Below are positions 47,435 through 56,186 of a stretch of 64,000 bases of DNA, piece by piece. The notes under the pieces were generated by a model that worked only from the letters and a program-made list of their open reading frames with translations, did not search any database and was not told where the DNA came from. Every line of letters begins with the position of its first letter. The first letter of the stretch is position 1. The stretch covers positions 1,698,164 to 1,762,163 of the forward strand of contig NZ_JAJNDU010000001.1 of the NCBI RefSeq assembly GCF_021043365.1. Direction: 5' to 3'. Made by a program: the position numbers and the translations under genes. Origin of the DNA: Sphingomonas sp. IC-11 (GTDB lineage: Bacteria > Pseudomonadota > Alphaproteobacteria > Sphingomonadales > Sphingomonadaceae).

Positions 47435-48447
47435 TCGATTCCATTGTCGAAGGCGGCTTTGCGCCCGCCGCCGCGGCTGTGTCTGCTGGCCGTATTCCAG
47501 GCGCCGCTTTAGGCATCGTTACGGCCGATGGTACGCGCGCCGTTCGCCTAGCCGGCCTGGCGCAGCGAGAACCGGAGGAAGAGCCGCTCACGCGCGAACA
47601 CTGGTTCGATCTTGCATCGGTCAGCAAGGTTATCGCCACGACCAGTATCATCCTGCGGCTGGCGGACGAAGGTCGGCTGGATCTCGATCGTCCGCTCACT
47701 GACGCCATCCCGGATCTGCGCCAATATGATGTCGCGAATGCGCCGGAACGTCGGCTGACCTTCCGGGACTGCCTGGTGCATCGCACCTTTCTTCCGGCGG
47801 TGGAGCCGATCTACACCTATGGCGATGATCCGGCGCGCCTGCGGGCCTTCGTTCTTCAGCGCGAATGGCGGCACGGCCCGTCGGTCTACTCGGATATCAA
47901 CTTCATCCTGCTCGGCATCGCTATCGAGCGACTGACCGGCGCCGGGCTGGAAGCTCAGCCGCTCGGCAAAGGCCTCAGCTGGGGTCCGCCCCCGGGCCCG
48001 GCGGTCGCAACCGAACACTGCCAATGGCGGGGCCGGGTCATGAAGGGCGAAGTGCACGACGAAAATTGCTGGGCGATGGGCGGGCGTACCGGCCATGCCG
48101 GACTGTTCGGAACCGTCGACGGCGTCCTCGATTTCGCTCGCGGCCTGCTGGATGGCTCTGCCGCTTCTCCCGCGATGCTGGACGCAATTCGGACACCGGT
48201 TGAGGGTCACCGTACGGCCGGCTGGGAGATCCGCTTTCCCGGCTGGTCGGGTGGTCAGGCCTGCTCGCCTGGCGCCATCGGCCACACAGGCTTCACCGGC
48301 ACCGGTCTCTGGATCGATTTCGAGCGTGACCTTGCGTGGACGCTACTCACCAATCGCGTCCACCCCACGCGCCATCATGACAGCGGCATCTTCACCCTTC
48401 GCCCGGAAACCGGCGACGCGGTGATCCAGGCTTTCGACGCCGCTTGA
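47431..48447 (+). CDS. Beta-lactamase-fold serine hydrolase
   Basis: 338 residues, class C beta-lactamase/DD-peptidase superfamily. The catalytic Ser63-x-x-Lys66 is in ASVSKVIAT, the second motif is Tyr153 in VYSDINFILLG, and the KTG position reads GHTGFTG. No signal peptide is seen, so it is probably cytosolic, unusual for a wall enzyme but fitting for a muropeptide-processing esterase or amidase. In Bacillus subtilis a related gene (ybbE) lies in the murQ-murP recycling cluster. Coupled to the ampG-like gene by an ATGA overlap. Confidence 0.82.
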   Translation: MIDSIVEGGFAPAAAAVSAGRIPGAALGIVTADGTRAVRLAGLAQREPEEEPLTREHWFDLASVSKVIATTSIILRLADEGRLDLDRPLTDAIPDLRQYDVANAPERRLTFRDCLVHRTFLPAVEPIYTYGDDPARLRAFVLQREWRHGPSVYSDINFILLGIAIERLTGAGLEAQPLGKGLSWGPPPGPAVATEHCQWRGRVMKGEVHDENCWAMGGRTGHAGLFGTVDGVLDFARGLLDGSAASPAMLDAIRTPVEGHRTAGWEIRFPGWSGGQACSPGAIGHTGFTGTGLWIDFERDLAWTLLTNRVHPTRHHDSGIFTLRPETGDAVIQAFDAA

Positions 48448-48474
48448 ACACAGGCAGCACTGCCGGTCACCTCC

Positions 48475-48813
48475 TCAGCTCGCCGGATCGTACATGAACT
48501 CGCGCAGCTCCTGGGAACACCGGCAAGCGACCGCGAGCCGGCGCGCCCAGGCCATCGCCTCGTCCCGCGTCGGCAGTTCCAGGATCGTGAACCCGCCGCG
48601 CAGCTGACTGCCCGGATAGATCTGCGGCGATGCGGATCCGTCGCCCGCCACCAGAACCGGCGCCACCTGCTCGTTGATGCCTCCGCCGAAGACATAAACG
48701 CCTGCCGCCTTCGCTTGCTCGATCACGGCGCGCGCCGCATCCGCCACTGCCGGCAACTCGTCCTCCCGGACGATCATGGCTTCGCTCGGAAACGAGATCA
48801 GGTACTTCGTCAT
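48475..48813 (-). CDS. YCII-related (DGPF) domain protein
   Basis: 112 residues beginning MTKYLISFPSEAMI, with GGGINEQVAPVLVAGDGS and GGFTILELPTRDEAMAWARRLAVAC, the ferredoxin-like YCII/DGPF pattern. Function is unknown; members in other bacteria are stand-alone or fused to sigma factors. Start at 48813 is chosen because the open frame further upstream is low-complexity and not conserved-looking. It is convergent with the hydrolase gene, 27 bases apart, and lies 91 bases downstream of the dacB stop on the same strand, possibly the last gene of that transcript. Confidence 0.75.
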   Translation of the reverse strand: MTKYLISFPSEAMIVREDELPAVADAARAVIEQAKAAGVYVFGGGINEQVAPVLVAGDGSASPQIYPGSQLRGGFTILELPTRDEAMAWARRLAVACRCSQELREFMYDPAS

Positions 48814-48904
48814 GGCTCTGATCCTGCGCCGCTTGAGCGCTGGCCGCAATGCGGGGGATTTGCTCCCGCCATTGCGCCCCTCAGGCGGCGCCGGATCGGC
48901 TTCC

Positions 48905-50368
48905 TCAGTTCGCCGCCGCCACGGCGACCAGTGCCGCGTCAAGCGAAGCGGTGGCGCTGACGTCGCCGGGCATGTCATTCGCGTAAGCGGCGAAGGTGAA
49001 GGTGCGGCCGGTCGCCGTCGTGAAATAACCAGCAAGTGCGTTGGAGGCATTCAGTGTGCCGGTCTTCGCAAACAGCCGCCCCTCCAGAGCCGTGCCCTTG
49101 AAGCGGTTGGCCAGCGTCCCATCCTTACCCGCGATCGGGAAGGTTTCGCGCCACGCCGCGCCCCAGGGCTGTTCCGCACCCCAACGGAGCAGCCTGACAC
49201 TGGCACGCGGGGTCACCCGATTATAATTGGACATCCCGGATCCGTCGCCGAAGTCATATTGCCGGCGCTGGATGCCCGCCCGCTCAAGCACGGCATCCAT
49301 CGCGGCATGTCCGTCGGCCACCGATCCGCTTCCGGATACCGCACCCACCCGCCGCAACAGCAATTCGGTGTGCAGGTTCTGGCTTACCTTGTTCGTGTGC
49401 ACCAAATCCTCGCGGAGCGGTGCCGGGGTCAGCCTTGCCAACGCGGGCACTTCGGGCGGCCTCGCTGCCGGCGCGTTGCCGCGCACCTTGGGATCGTCCG
49501 CCGGCATTACCGGCCGATGCCGCACGCCCACCTTGCCGGTGACCCGGACGCCCGCCGACCGCAGAAGTTCGGCAAAGCGCCAGGCAGCACGGTGCGCCGG
49601 ATCATCGACGCCCAATCTGACTTCATAGGGTGAGGCATCCGCCGGGATGGTGCCCGTCAGCCGCAGCAGATCGCTTCCGGGCTCGCGCATGTAACCGATC
49701 GAGCGCTTGCCTCCTGCGGGCACGGTCACCACGCGATTGTCGATCCGGTAATAGCCGTCACCGGAAACCTCAGGCGCGCCACCCGCGCGGCCAGGGCGCA
49801 CCGTTAGCGCCACTTCATTATCGTCCATCGTCAACGCGGACACGGCCGTGCCATAGCGGCCCACCATGTTGTTCCAGCTCATGCCCGCTGGCCAGCGTTC
49901 GTCCGGAAACGCGGTGTCGTCACCGATCACGTCGCCTACGACCTTCGTCTCGCGTGCCACGGCATCCACCAGCGTCGCCAGGCAATCGTTGGTGCAATCC
50001 CGTGCGCTGGAAAGCCGCGCATCACCCGCGCCCACCAGAACCACGTCCCGCAGTGCGCCGCGCGGTTCCAGCCGCACGCTGGCTCCCGCAGCCGTATCGG
50101 CACCTTCCGTCTCCAGCATGGCAAAGGCCGCGGCGGTGGTGAACAATTTGGTGTTCGACGCTGGAACGAAGCGGTCGTCCGGCCGGATCGCGACGATCTC
50201 GCGTCCGGCCTCGTCCACCACCAGCAGGCCGATACGGGTGCCGGTCGCCGCGGTCGCAAGCGCCTCCGTCACCGGAGCGGGCGCGGCAATGGCCGGGGTC
50301 GGGGTCGGGGTCGGGGATGATGTGTCCGCCGCAGCGGCAGCCAGCAACGGCAGCAGGATCAGCATCAT
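48905..50368 (-). CDS. dacB: D-alanyl-D-alanine carboxypeptidase/endopeptidase, PBP4 type
   Basis: 487 residues, S13 family. A signal peptide (MMLILLPLLAAAAADTS) is followed by a Thr-Pro repeat. The active serine motif is Ser71-Asn-Thr-Lys74. The SxN region reads DGSGMSNYN and the KTG motif is FAKTGTLNASNAL. It is a periplasmic enzyme that trims or opens peptide side chains of peptidoglycan, freeing D-alanine. The start overlaps the upstream LysR stop as ATGA, so it is coupled to the D-glutamate genes, an uncommon pairing. Confidence 0.92.
   Translation of the reverse strand: MMLILLPLLAAAAADTSSPTPTPTPAIAAPAPVTEALATAATGTRIGLLVVDEAGREIVAIRPDDRFVPASNTKLFTTAAAFAMLETEGADTAAGASVRLEPRGALRDVVLVGAGDARLSSARDCTNDCLATLVDAVARETKVVGDVIGDDTAFPDERWPAGMSWNNMVGRYGTAVSALTMDDNEVALTVRPGRAGGAPEVSGDGYYRIDNRVVTVPAGGKRSIGYMREPGSDLLRLTGTIPADASPYEVRLGVDDPAHRAAWRFAELLRSAGVRVTGKVGVRHRPVMPADDPKVRGNAPAARPPEVPALARLTPAPLREDLVHTNKVSQNLHTELLLRRVGAVSGSGSVADGHAAMDAVLERAGIQRRQYDFGDGSGMSNYNRVTPRASVRLLRWGAEQPWGAAWRETFPIAGKDGTLANRFKGTALEGRLFAKTGTLNASNALAGYFTTATGRTFTFAAYANDMPGDVSATASLDAALVAVAAAN
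50295..50316. repeat. GGGGTC hexanucleotide repeat within dacB
   Basis: Three full GGGGTC units and four further bases encode a Thr-Pro run just after the signal peptide of the PBP4-type protein. The unit is six bases, so slippage changes length but not frame. Confidence 0.8.
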
Positions 50369-51249
50369 TCCGTATCGATCTCCTCTCGCAAGACAGCCAG
50401 AAACTCGCTCGCCAGCGCTGAGGGCGGCCGGTCGAGCAGGTGAATCGCGTGCACGTCAAAGGTGAGCGACGGCTTCAACGGCCGCGTGGCGAGCCCTTCC
50501 GCCACCCACGCCTCGGCCGTAAAACTGTCCACCACCGTGATGCCAACGCCAGCGCGGACCAGCGCGGCCGCGATATAGAAGGTGCGCGCCGCAACCACTT
50601 CGTCCAGCGCAATGCCCAGCCGGTCGAGCTCGTCGGTCAGCAGCGTACCGATCGGCCCGCTTCCGGCCAGTGAGATGAAGCGGCGGTTGGCAAGCTCCGC
50701 CAGCTCCACCCGGGCGGGCGCGTCGGGCATTTCCGCTTCGCGATAAAGGACCACCAATTCCCCCTCTCCGAGCCATGTATTGCTCAGCGCGGCGCCGCGT
50801 GGGGGTTCGCTCGCCACCGCAATGTCGGTCTCGCGCTCGTACAGCTTGCGGAGGAGGTCGTCGTGATGAACCGTCTGTAGGTCGAAGTGGACGTCCGGGT
50901 GGCGCTCCATGAAGCGCGAAACGGCTGCGGGCAGGACGCCGAGGGCAAGGCTTGGCAGCGCGGAAATACGCAGCCTGCCGCCACCGCCGCTGCGCATGTT
51001 GCGCCCGGCTTCGCGCAGGGCGCGCACGCGCTCCTGGATCTCCGCGACATCGGCGAAGAGGTTGTGGGCGTCCTCGGTCGGCACCAGCCGGCCGCCGATC
51101 CGCTGGAACAGGTCGAAACCCAGCAGCGTCTCGGCGTGACGCAGGGTTTTCGATACCGAGGGCTGCGACACATTCAGCGCACGGGCCGCGGCGGAAACGG
51201 AGCCGTTGACGTAAACGGCGTGGAAGATTTCGATATGGCGCAGGTTCAC
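50365..51249 (-). CDS. LysR-family transcriptional regulator
   Basis: 294 residues. The N-terminal helix-turn-helix is MNLRHIEIFHAVYVNGSVSAAARALNVSQPSVSKTLRHAE, with the usual LysR linker and a periplasmic-binding-like effector domain after residue 95. It lies inside the operon between the symporter (25 bases) and dacB (four-base overlap). Regulators of this family usually respond to a pathway metabolite and bind a T-N11-A dyad; a dyad at 58630 upstream of the first operon gene is a candidate. The ligand could be D-glutamate or its N-acetyl derivative, which is an inference. Confidence 0.9.
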   Translation of the reverse strand: MNLRHIEIFHAVYVNGSVSAAARALNVSQPSVSKTLRHAETLLGFDLFQRIGGRLVPTEDAHNLFADVAEIQERVRALREAGRNMRSGGGGRLRISALPSLALGVLPAAVSRFMERHPDVHFDLQTVHHDDLLRKLYERETDIAVASEPPRGAALSNTWLGEGELVVLYREAEMPDAPARVELAELANRRFISLAGSGPIGTLLTDELDRLGIALDEVVAARTFYIAAALVRAGVGITVVDSFTAEAWVAEGLATRPLKPSLTFDVHAIHLLDRPPSALASEFLAVLREEIDTE

Positions 51250-51274
51250 GGCCGGGTCCCTAGCGCCGCTGCCG

Positions 51275-52525
51275 TCACTCGACTACCCGTCCGCGGAACC
51301 GTTCTTCGTCCAATCCTCCCTCAGCGCGCGCCACAAGGGTCGCGACCGTCAGGTTGGCCGAAGCGGACGGAACGGTGCGCGTCATGTCGAGCAGCCGGTC
51401 GAACGGCAGCACCAGCCCGACGACCAGCGCGGTCTGCTCCGGCGACACCCCCACCGCCGACAGCATCGCCGCCAGCATGAACAACGAGGCGGACGGCACC
51501 GGCGCCGTGCCGAACGCGGCGAGTGCTCCAGTCGCCAGCATCACGACCAGCATCTGCGCATCGGGGATGATGCCCAGCGCCTGTAGCGCGAACTGGCCGA
51601 GCAGCCCGACATACATCGCCGTCCCGTCCTTGCCGATCGCCGCGCCCAGCGGCAGCACGGTGGAGGCGACGGGCCGCGCCACGCCCAGATTGTCGTGCGC
51701 CACGCGCAGCGCCACTGGCAGCGTCGCGGAGGAGGAGGCGGTCGAGAATGCGATCGCCAGCGCATCGACGATCCCGCGGAAGAATCGCACCACCGGCAGC
51801 CGTGCGACCAGCGCGATCAGCCCGGCATGCACCACCAGCATCTGCGCCAGCGAGGCGACGATCACGCACAGCGCCAGCCAGCCGACGTTGACGAACACCG
51901 CCGCGCCATTCGCGGCGACCGCATTGGCGATCAGCGCGAAGACACCGAACGGCGTCACCTCCATCACGATCCGCACGATATGCATCAGCACTGCGGCCAG
52001 GCCCTGCAACAGCGCGACGACCGGCTTGCCTGCCTCGCCCGCCAGCACGCTGCCGATGCCCAGCAGGATTGCGGTGAAGATGATCGCCAGCATGTCGCCC
52101 TTGGCCAGCGCCTCGATGATGTTGGCCGGCACGATCGACAGCAACTGGTCGCTCGGCGACACCGCCGCGCCCAGCACGTGCGGCGCGACACCGGCCAGCG
52201 CGATACCCTCGCCCGGCCGCACCAAGAGGCCGACCGCCATGCCCAGCGATACCGCGATCAGCGTCGTCACCGCGAACAGCCCGATCGTGCGTCCGCCGAT
52301 CGGCCCCAGCCGCCGCGGGTCGCCAAGCCCTGCGATCCCCGCCGCAATGGTGATCAGCACCACTGGCACGACCAGCATCTTGATCAGCCGCACGAACAGG
52401 TCGCCAACGATCTTCACCGCCGGCGCCGCATCGGGCCAGAGCAGGCCGAGCAGCGCGCCGAGCACCAGCCCGGCCACCACCCGCTTCCACAAAGTTATCG
52501 CGAACCATCCACGCAGGATGGTCAC
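51275..52525 (-). CDS. Dicarboxylate/amino-acid:cation symporter (DAACS family)
   Basis: 416 residues with about eight hydrophobic segments and hairpin loops. DAACS members import glutamate, aspartate or C4 acids with H+ or Na+. The serine-rich AFSTASSSATLPVALRVA hairpin and the late GTAPVPSASLFMLAAMLSAVGV region are family hallmarks. The start overlaps the epimerase stop by four bases. Its neighbours suggest it brings in D- or L-glutamate or an N-acyl derivative. Confidence 0.92.
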   Translation of the reverse strand: MTILRGWFAITLWKRVVAGLVLGALLGLLWPDAAPAVKIVGDLFVRLIKMLVVPVVLITIAAGIAGLGDPRRLGPIGGRTIGLFAVTTLIAVSLGMAVGLLVRPGEGIALAGVAPHVLGAAVSPSDQLLSIVPANIIEALAKGDMLAIIFTAILLGIGSVLAGEAGKPVVALLQGLAAVLMHIVRIVMEVTPFGVFALIANAVAANGAAVFVNVGWLALCVIVASLAQMLVVHAGLIALVARLPVVRFFRGIVDALAIAFSTASSSATLPVALRVAHDNLGVARPVASTVLPLGAAIGKDGTAMYVGLLGQFALQALGIIPDAQMLVVMLATGALAAFGTAPVPSASLFMLAAMLSAVGVSPEQTALVVGLVLPFDRLLDMTRTVPSASANLTVATLVARAEGGLDEERFRGRVVE

Positions 52526-53514
52526 GCCGGCGTTCCCCAGAAGCCCGGCGCCGGCGGCTGCATCCAGCCGGCCTCGTCACGCACCCCGCCCTTGCGATCA
52601 GCGGCCAGCCACAAGGGCCCGTCCAGATCGACGAACGACGCGCGCTCCGCGACCAGCATCGCCGGGGCAATGCCCAGCGACGACGACACCATGCAACCCA
52701 CCATCAGGCCAAACCCCATCCCCAGCGCCGCATCGGCGAGCGCCAGGGCTTCGGTCAGACCGCCGGTCTTGTCGAGCTTGATGTTGACGTAATCATAGCG
52801 GCCACGCAGCCGCGGCAGGTCCGCACGGGTATGCAGCGCCTCGTCGGCACAGATCGGAATTCGGCTGTTCAGCCCTTCCAGCCCTGCGTCATCATCGGCC
52901 GGCACCGGCTGCTCGAGCAAGTCGACGCGGTGCGCCAGCAACATGTCCTGCCACCGCGCGACATCCTCGACCCGCCAGCTTTCGTTGGGATCGACGATCA
53001 GGCGCGGCAGCGGCGCCACCGCTCGCACGGCGGCCAGCTGCGCCTCCGCTTCCTCGCGGTTCAGCTTAACCTTCAGCAGCGGCACCGACGTGTGCCGCTG
53101 CGCCACCGCCGCCATCGCCTCGGGCGTATCGATGCCGATCGTGATCGCGGAGGCCAGCGCCTCGGGCGCGCGGCATCCCGCCAGCGCCGCCACGCTCGTC
53201 CCAGCGCGCTTCGCCTCCAGGTCCCACAACGCGCAATCCACCGCGTTGCGCGCGGCGCCCGCCGGCATCGCGGCGGCAAGCTCCTCGCGCGACGCGCCAC
53301 CTTCGATCAGCGCCCGCACGCCTTCGATCGCGGCCAGCGATCCCTCGACCGTCTCGCCATAGCGCGGATAGGGAACCCCCTCGCCGCGCCCGACATGGTC
53401 GCCGTCGCGGACCGAGACGGTCACCACGTCGGCGATCGTCTTCACCCCGCGCGAGATGCGGAACGGGGTGTGCAGCGCGAAGCCGTCGTGGCGGGCGTCA
53501 AGCGTTCGCGGCAT
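52522..53514 (-). CDS. Enolase-superfamily epimerase: N-acetyl-D-glutamate racemase DgcA-like or L-Ala-D/L-Glu epimerase
   Basis: 330 residues. Muconate-lactonizing subgroup with catalytic Lys in LLKVKLN (Lys148 and Lys150), metal ligands Asp175 (VDPNESW), Glu201 (LLEQP) and Asp224 (CADEA), and the second-side Lys246 in NIKLDKTGG. Classic members epimerise L-Ala-D-Glu from murein peptides. When paired with a DUF1611 protein, as here, a described role (DgcA) is racemising N-acetyl-D-glutamate to N-acetyl-L-glutamate. The gene overlaps the DUF1611 gene by 17 bases and the symporter by four. The start is ATG 53514 (MPRTLDARHDGF). Confidence 0.85.
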   Translation of the reverse strand: MPRTLDARHDGFALHTPFRISRGVKTIADVVTVSVRDGDHVGRGEGVPYPRYGETVEGSLAAIEGVRALIEGGASREELAAAMPAGAARNAVDCALWDLEAKRAGTSVAALAGCRAPEALASAITIGIDTPEAMAAVAQRHTSVPLLKVKLNREEAEAQLAAVRAVAPLPRLIVDPNESWRVEDVARWQDMLLAHRVDLLEQPVPADDDAGLEGLNSRIPICADEALHTRADLPRLRGRYDYVNIKLDKTGGLTEALALADAALGMGFGLMVGCMVSSSLGIAPAMLVAERASFVDLDGPLWLAADRKGGVRDEAGWMQPPAPGFWGTPA

Positions 53515-54517
53515 CGGTCGCCAGCAGATGGTCGATGATTGGATCGGCGCCAAAGCGGAACGGATCGGTGCACGGCAGGCCATGCGCCTCGCTCGTCGCC
53601 GCCAGCAGGTCGCGCGCCTCGGCCTCGCCCAGCTTGGCAGTGTTCAGCGCGATGCCGACAAACCGCACCGCCGGGCTGGTCAGCCGCGCCACGCGTAGGT
53701 TTGCGTCGATGCACTCGGCAAGGTCGACCAGCGGATAATGCGGCAGGCCGCGCATGTGCGGCCGCGTCGGATCGTGGCACATCACCAGCGCCTGCGGCTG
53801 CGCGCCATGCAGCAACCCGGTCGACACGCCGGCAAAGGCGGGGTGGAACAGCGAGCCCTGCCCCTCGATCAGGTCCCAGCCATCATCGCTGCGCGCGGGC
53901 GCCAGATCCTCGATCGCGCCGGCAATGAAATCGGCCACCACCGCGTCGAGCGGCACGCCGTCGCCCGCGATCAGGATCCCAGTCTGCCCGGTCGCGCGGA
54001 AATCGGCGGTGACGCCGCGGGCACGCAGCGCGTCGCGCAGGCACAGCGTCGTGTACATCTTGCCGACCGAACAATCGGTGCCGACCGTCAGCAGCCGCTT
54101 GCCCGCGCGCTTCTTGCCATTGCCCACCGGCAGGTCGGGCCGCGGGTCGCGAATGTCGAACAGCTGCACGCCGGCCGCCTTCGCCGCCTCGACCAGCCGC
54201 GGCTCGTCCTTCAGCCGCTGGTGCAGGCCGCACGCGAGGTTCATCCCGGCCGCGATCGCTGCCAGCGCATCGGCCATCATCCATTCGGGGAAACGTCCCC
54301 CGGCATTGGCGATGCCCAGCACCAGCGTCCGGGCGCCCGCCGCTGCCCCGGCCGCCGCGTCCATGCGTGGCAGGTCAAAGCTGAACGGGCAGTCGTCGTG
54401 CCGCCATTCGCCGACGCAATCCTGGCGTCGAAACGTGGCGAGGCCGCGCGAGGTCTTGAGGCCAAATTCGTCGTCCGAATGGCCGAGGTACAGCAGATAT
54501 GGTGCCGGAATGCTCAT
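53498..54517 (-). CDS. DUF1611 protein, DgcN-like D-glutamate N-acetyltransferase
   Basis: 339 residues. The central segment LTVGTDCSVGKMYTTL (146-158) is a P-loop-like site conserved in DUF1611; ATGQTGILIAGDGVPLDAVVADF and IEGQGSLFHP are other family segments. DgcN members are reported to acetylate D-glutamate using acetyl-CoA, the first step of the DgcN-DgcA pathway. Pairing with the enolase-type epimerase strongly suggests the same here. An alternative is a P-loop kinase or a DUF1611 protein of a muropeptide pathway. The start at 54517 is MSIPAPYLLYLGH. Confidence 0.82.
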   Translation of the reverse strand: MSIPAPYLLYLGHSDDEFGLKTSRGLATFRRQDCVGEWRHDDCPFSFDLPRMDAAAGAAAGARTLVLGIANAGGRFPEWMMADALAAIAAGMNLACGLHQRLKDEPRLVEAAKAAGVQLFDIRDPRPDLPVGNGKKRAGKRLLTVGTDCSVGKMYTTLCLRDALRARGVTADFRATGQTGILIAGDGVPLDAVVADFIAGAIEDLAPARSDDGWDLIEGQGSLFHPAFAGVSTGLLHGAQPQALVMCHDPTRPHMRGLPHYPLVDLAECIDANLRVARLTSPAVRFVGIALNTAKLGEAEARDLLAATSEAHGLPCTDPFRFGADPIIDHLLATDAANA

Positions 54518-54587
54518 AGCGCTGGACGATAGATGGCGCCCGCAGGGACCCGCCAATCGCGCTCGCAGCTTTGCCTATAACGCAAGG

Positions 54588-56186
54588 CTATTGCCCGCAA
54601 TTGACTGGCCGCGGCCGCAGCAGGGCACGTCCCGCCGCGGCCCCGGTTACCGCCCCGTCCTTCAGCGCCAGCTTGCCGTTGACGAACAATGCGCTGACGC
54701 CGGCACTCGGCTCGCGCGGCCGGATGTAGTCGGCCCGCGGGGCGTAACCCACAGGATCGAACACCACGACATCGGCGAATGCGCCGGGCTTCAGATAGCC
54801 ACGATCCTTGATGCGATACATGTCGGCGGTCGCTCCGCTCGACCGGCGGATGAACTGCGCCAGGGTGATCACCGGCCGCTTCACGACATAATCCTGATAC
54901 AGTTTGGGGAAGGTCGCATATTGCCGCGGATGCCCGTTCGATCCGTCGGAGGAGGTGACGACCCACGGCTGCTTCATGATCAGGTCGACGTCGCGTTCCG
55001 CCATGTTGAAGCTCGCGACGCCAGAGCCGGCGGGATCGGTCCCGTTGGCATTGGCGACGCGCAGGATGCGGATCGCCGCGTCGATCGGATCGAGCTTCCA
55101 CGTCGCCGCCATCTGCGCCAGCGTCTTGCCGGTCCACGGCTGCCCCTGGGAGATCAGCAGCAGCGATTCCGCCCCGCCGCGACGTCGCAGATTCTCGCGC
55201 ATCTCCGCCTTGATCTTCGCCATGGTCGCAGGCGTGTCGAACCGCTTGATCATCGCCTGATAGCCGCCATCGACCGCCCAGGCGGGGACCAGCGAGGCGT
55301 CGACGCTCGATCCGCTCGCGAGCCACGGATATTGGTCGGCGGTCACCTCCTGCCCCGCCGCGCGCGCTTCCTCGATCGTACGGATCAGGTCGGGCGCCTT
55401 GCCGTGCAGGTCGACGCCCAGCGCCTTCAGGTGCGCGAAATGCACCGGGGCTCCCGCTCGGCGCCCGATCTCGATCGCTTCCTTGGTGGAGGCAATCAGG
55501 CCGATGTTATAGTTGGACTCATCGCGCTGGTGGCTGTCGTACATGCCGCCGCGCTTGCCCACCTCGGCCGCCACTGCGGCGACCTCATCGGTCTTGGCAA
55601 AGCTCTGCGGCGGATAGAACAGCCCGGCCGACAGGCCATAGGCACCCTCGCACATCGCCTTCGCCGCCAGCCGCTTTTCCTCCGCCAGTTCGGCCGGGGT
55701 CGGCGTGCGATCGGCCTTGCCCAGCACGCGCTGGCGGATCCCGCCAAAACCGACGAACGGCACCACATTGGTCCCGATCCCGCTCGCCTCCAGCTTGCGC
55801 GCGTCATCGCCCACATCGGGCGTGCCATAGCCGTCGACGCCGATCACGATCGTCGACACCCCCTGCGCCAGCCACGGCAGGTTCAACCGAACCTTGGGAT
55901 CATCTGACCGGATATAGCTGTCCGGGTGCGTATGCGCGTCGATGAAGCCGGGCGCGACGATCTGCCCCTTGGCCTCCACCACCTGCCCGGCGCGCGTGCC
56001 ACGGCCCGGCCCGACATAGACGATGCGATCGCCCGCGATCTCGACGTCGCCGGTGATCGGCGGCGTGTCGGCGCCGGTGTAGATCGTGCCCCCGCGGATC
56101 ACGACATCGACGTTCGGCCCGCTCGCCGCGCCCAGCGCCAGCAGCGATCCAATCGCTACCCCGGCGCGCAACATGCCCCGCATCAC
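54588..56186 (-). CDS. N-acyl-D-amino-acid deacylase (amidohydrolase)
   Basis: 532 residues with an N-terminal hydrophobic segment (MLRAGVAIGSLLALGAASG) that may be a signal peptide. The metal site DAHTHPD (His85, His87) is followed by SHQRDE and HFAHLKALG histidines and the catalytic aspartate in TSSDGSNGHPR. This is the D-aminoacylase group, which removes N-acyl groups from D-amino acids or N-acyl-D-glutamate. The start overlaps the upstream acylase stop. Its substrate would be N-acyl-D-amino acids or peptides in the periplasm, supplying D-glutamate to the cytosolic pathway. Confidence 0.87.
   Translation of the reverse strand: MMRGMLRAGVAIGSLLALGAASGPNVDVVIRGGTIYTGADTPPITGDVEIAGDRIVYVGPGRGTRAGQVVEAKGQIVAPGFIDAHTHPDSYIRSDDPKVRLNLPWLAQGVSTIVIGVDGYGTPDVGDDARKLEASGIGTNVVPFVGFGGIRQRVLGKADRTPTPAELAEEKRLAAKAMCEGAYGLSAGLFYPPQSFAKTDEVAAVAAEVGKRGGMYDSHQRDESNYNIGLIASTKEAIEIGRRAGAPVHFAHLKALGVDLHGKAPDLIRTIEEARAAGQEVTADQYPWLASGSSVDASLVPAWAVDGGYQAMIKRFDTPATMAKIKAEMRENLRRRGGAESLLLISQGQPWTGKTLAQMAATWKLDPIDAAIRILRVANANGTDPAGSGVASFNMAERDVDLIMKQPWVVTSSDGSNGHPRQYATFPKLYQDYVVKRPVITLAQFIRRSSGATADMYRIKDRGYLKPGAFADVVVFDPVGYAPRADYIRPREPSAGVSALFVNGKLALKDGAVTGAAAGRALLRPRPVNCGQ

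Noticed and set aside
50295..50316. Phase-variable repeat in dacB
   Set aside because: The unit is six bases, so length changes stay in frame and only alter a Thr-Pro linker.
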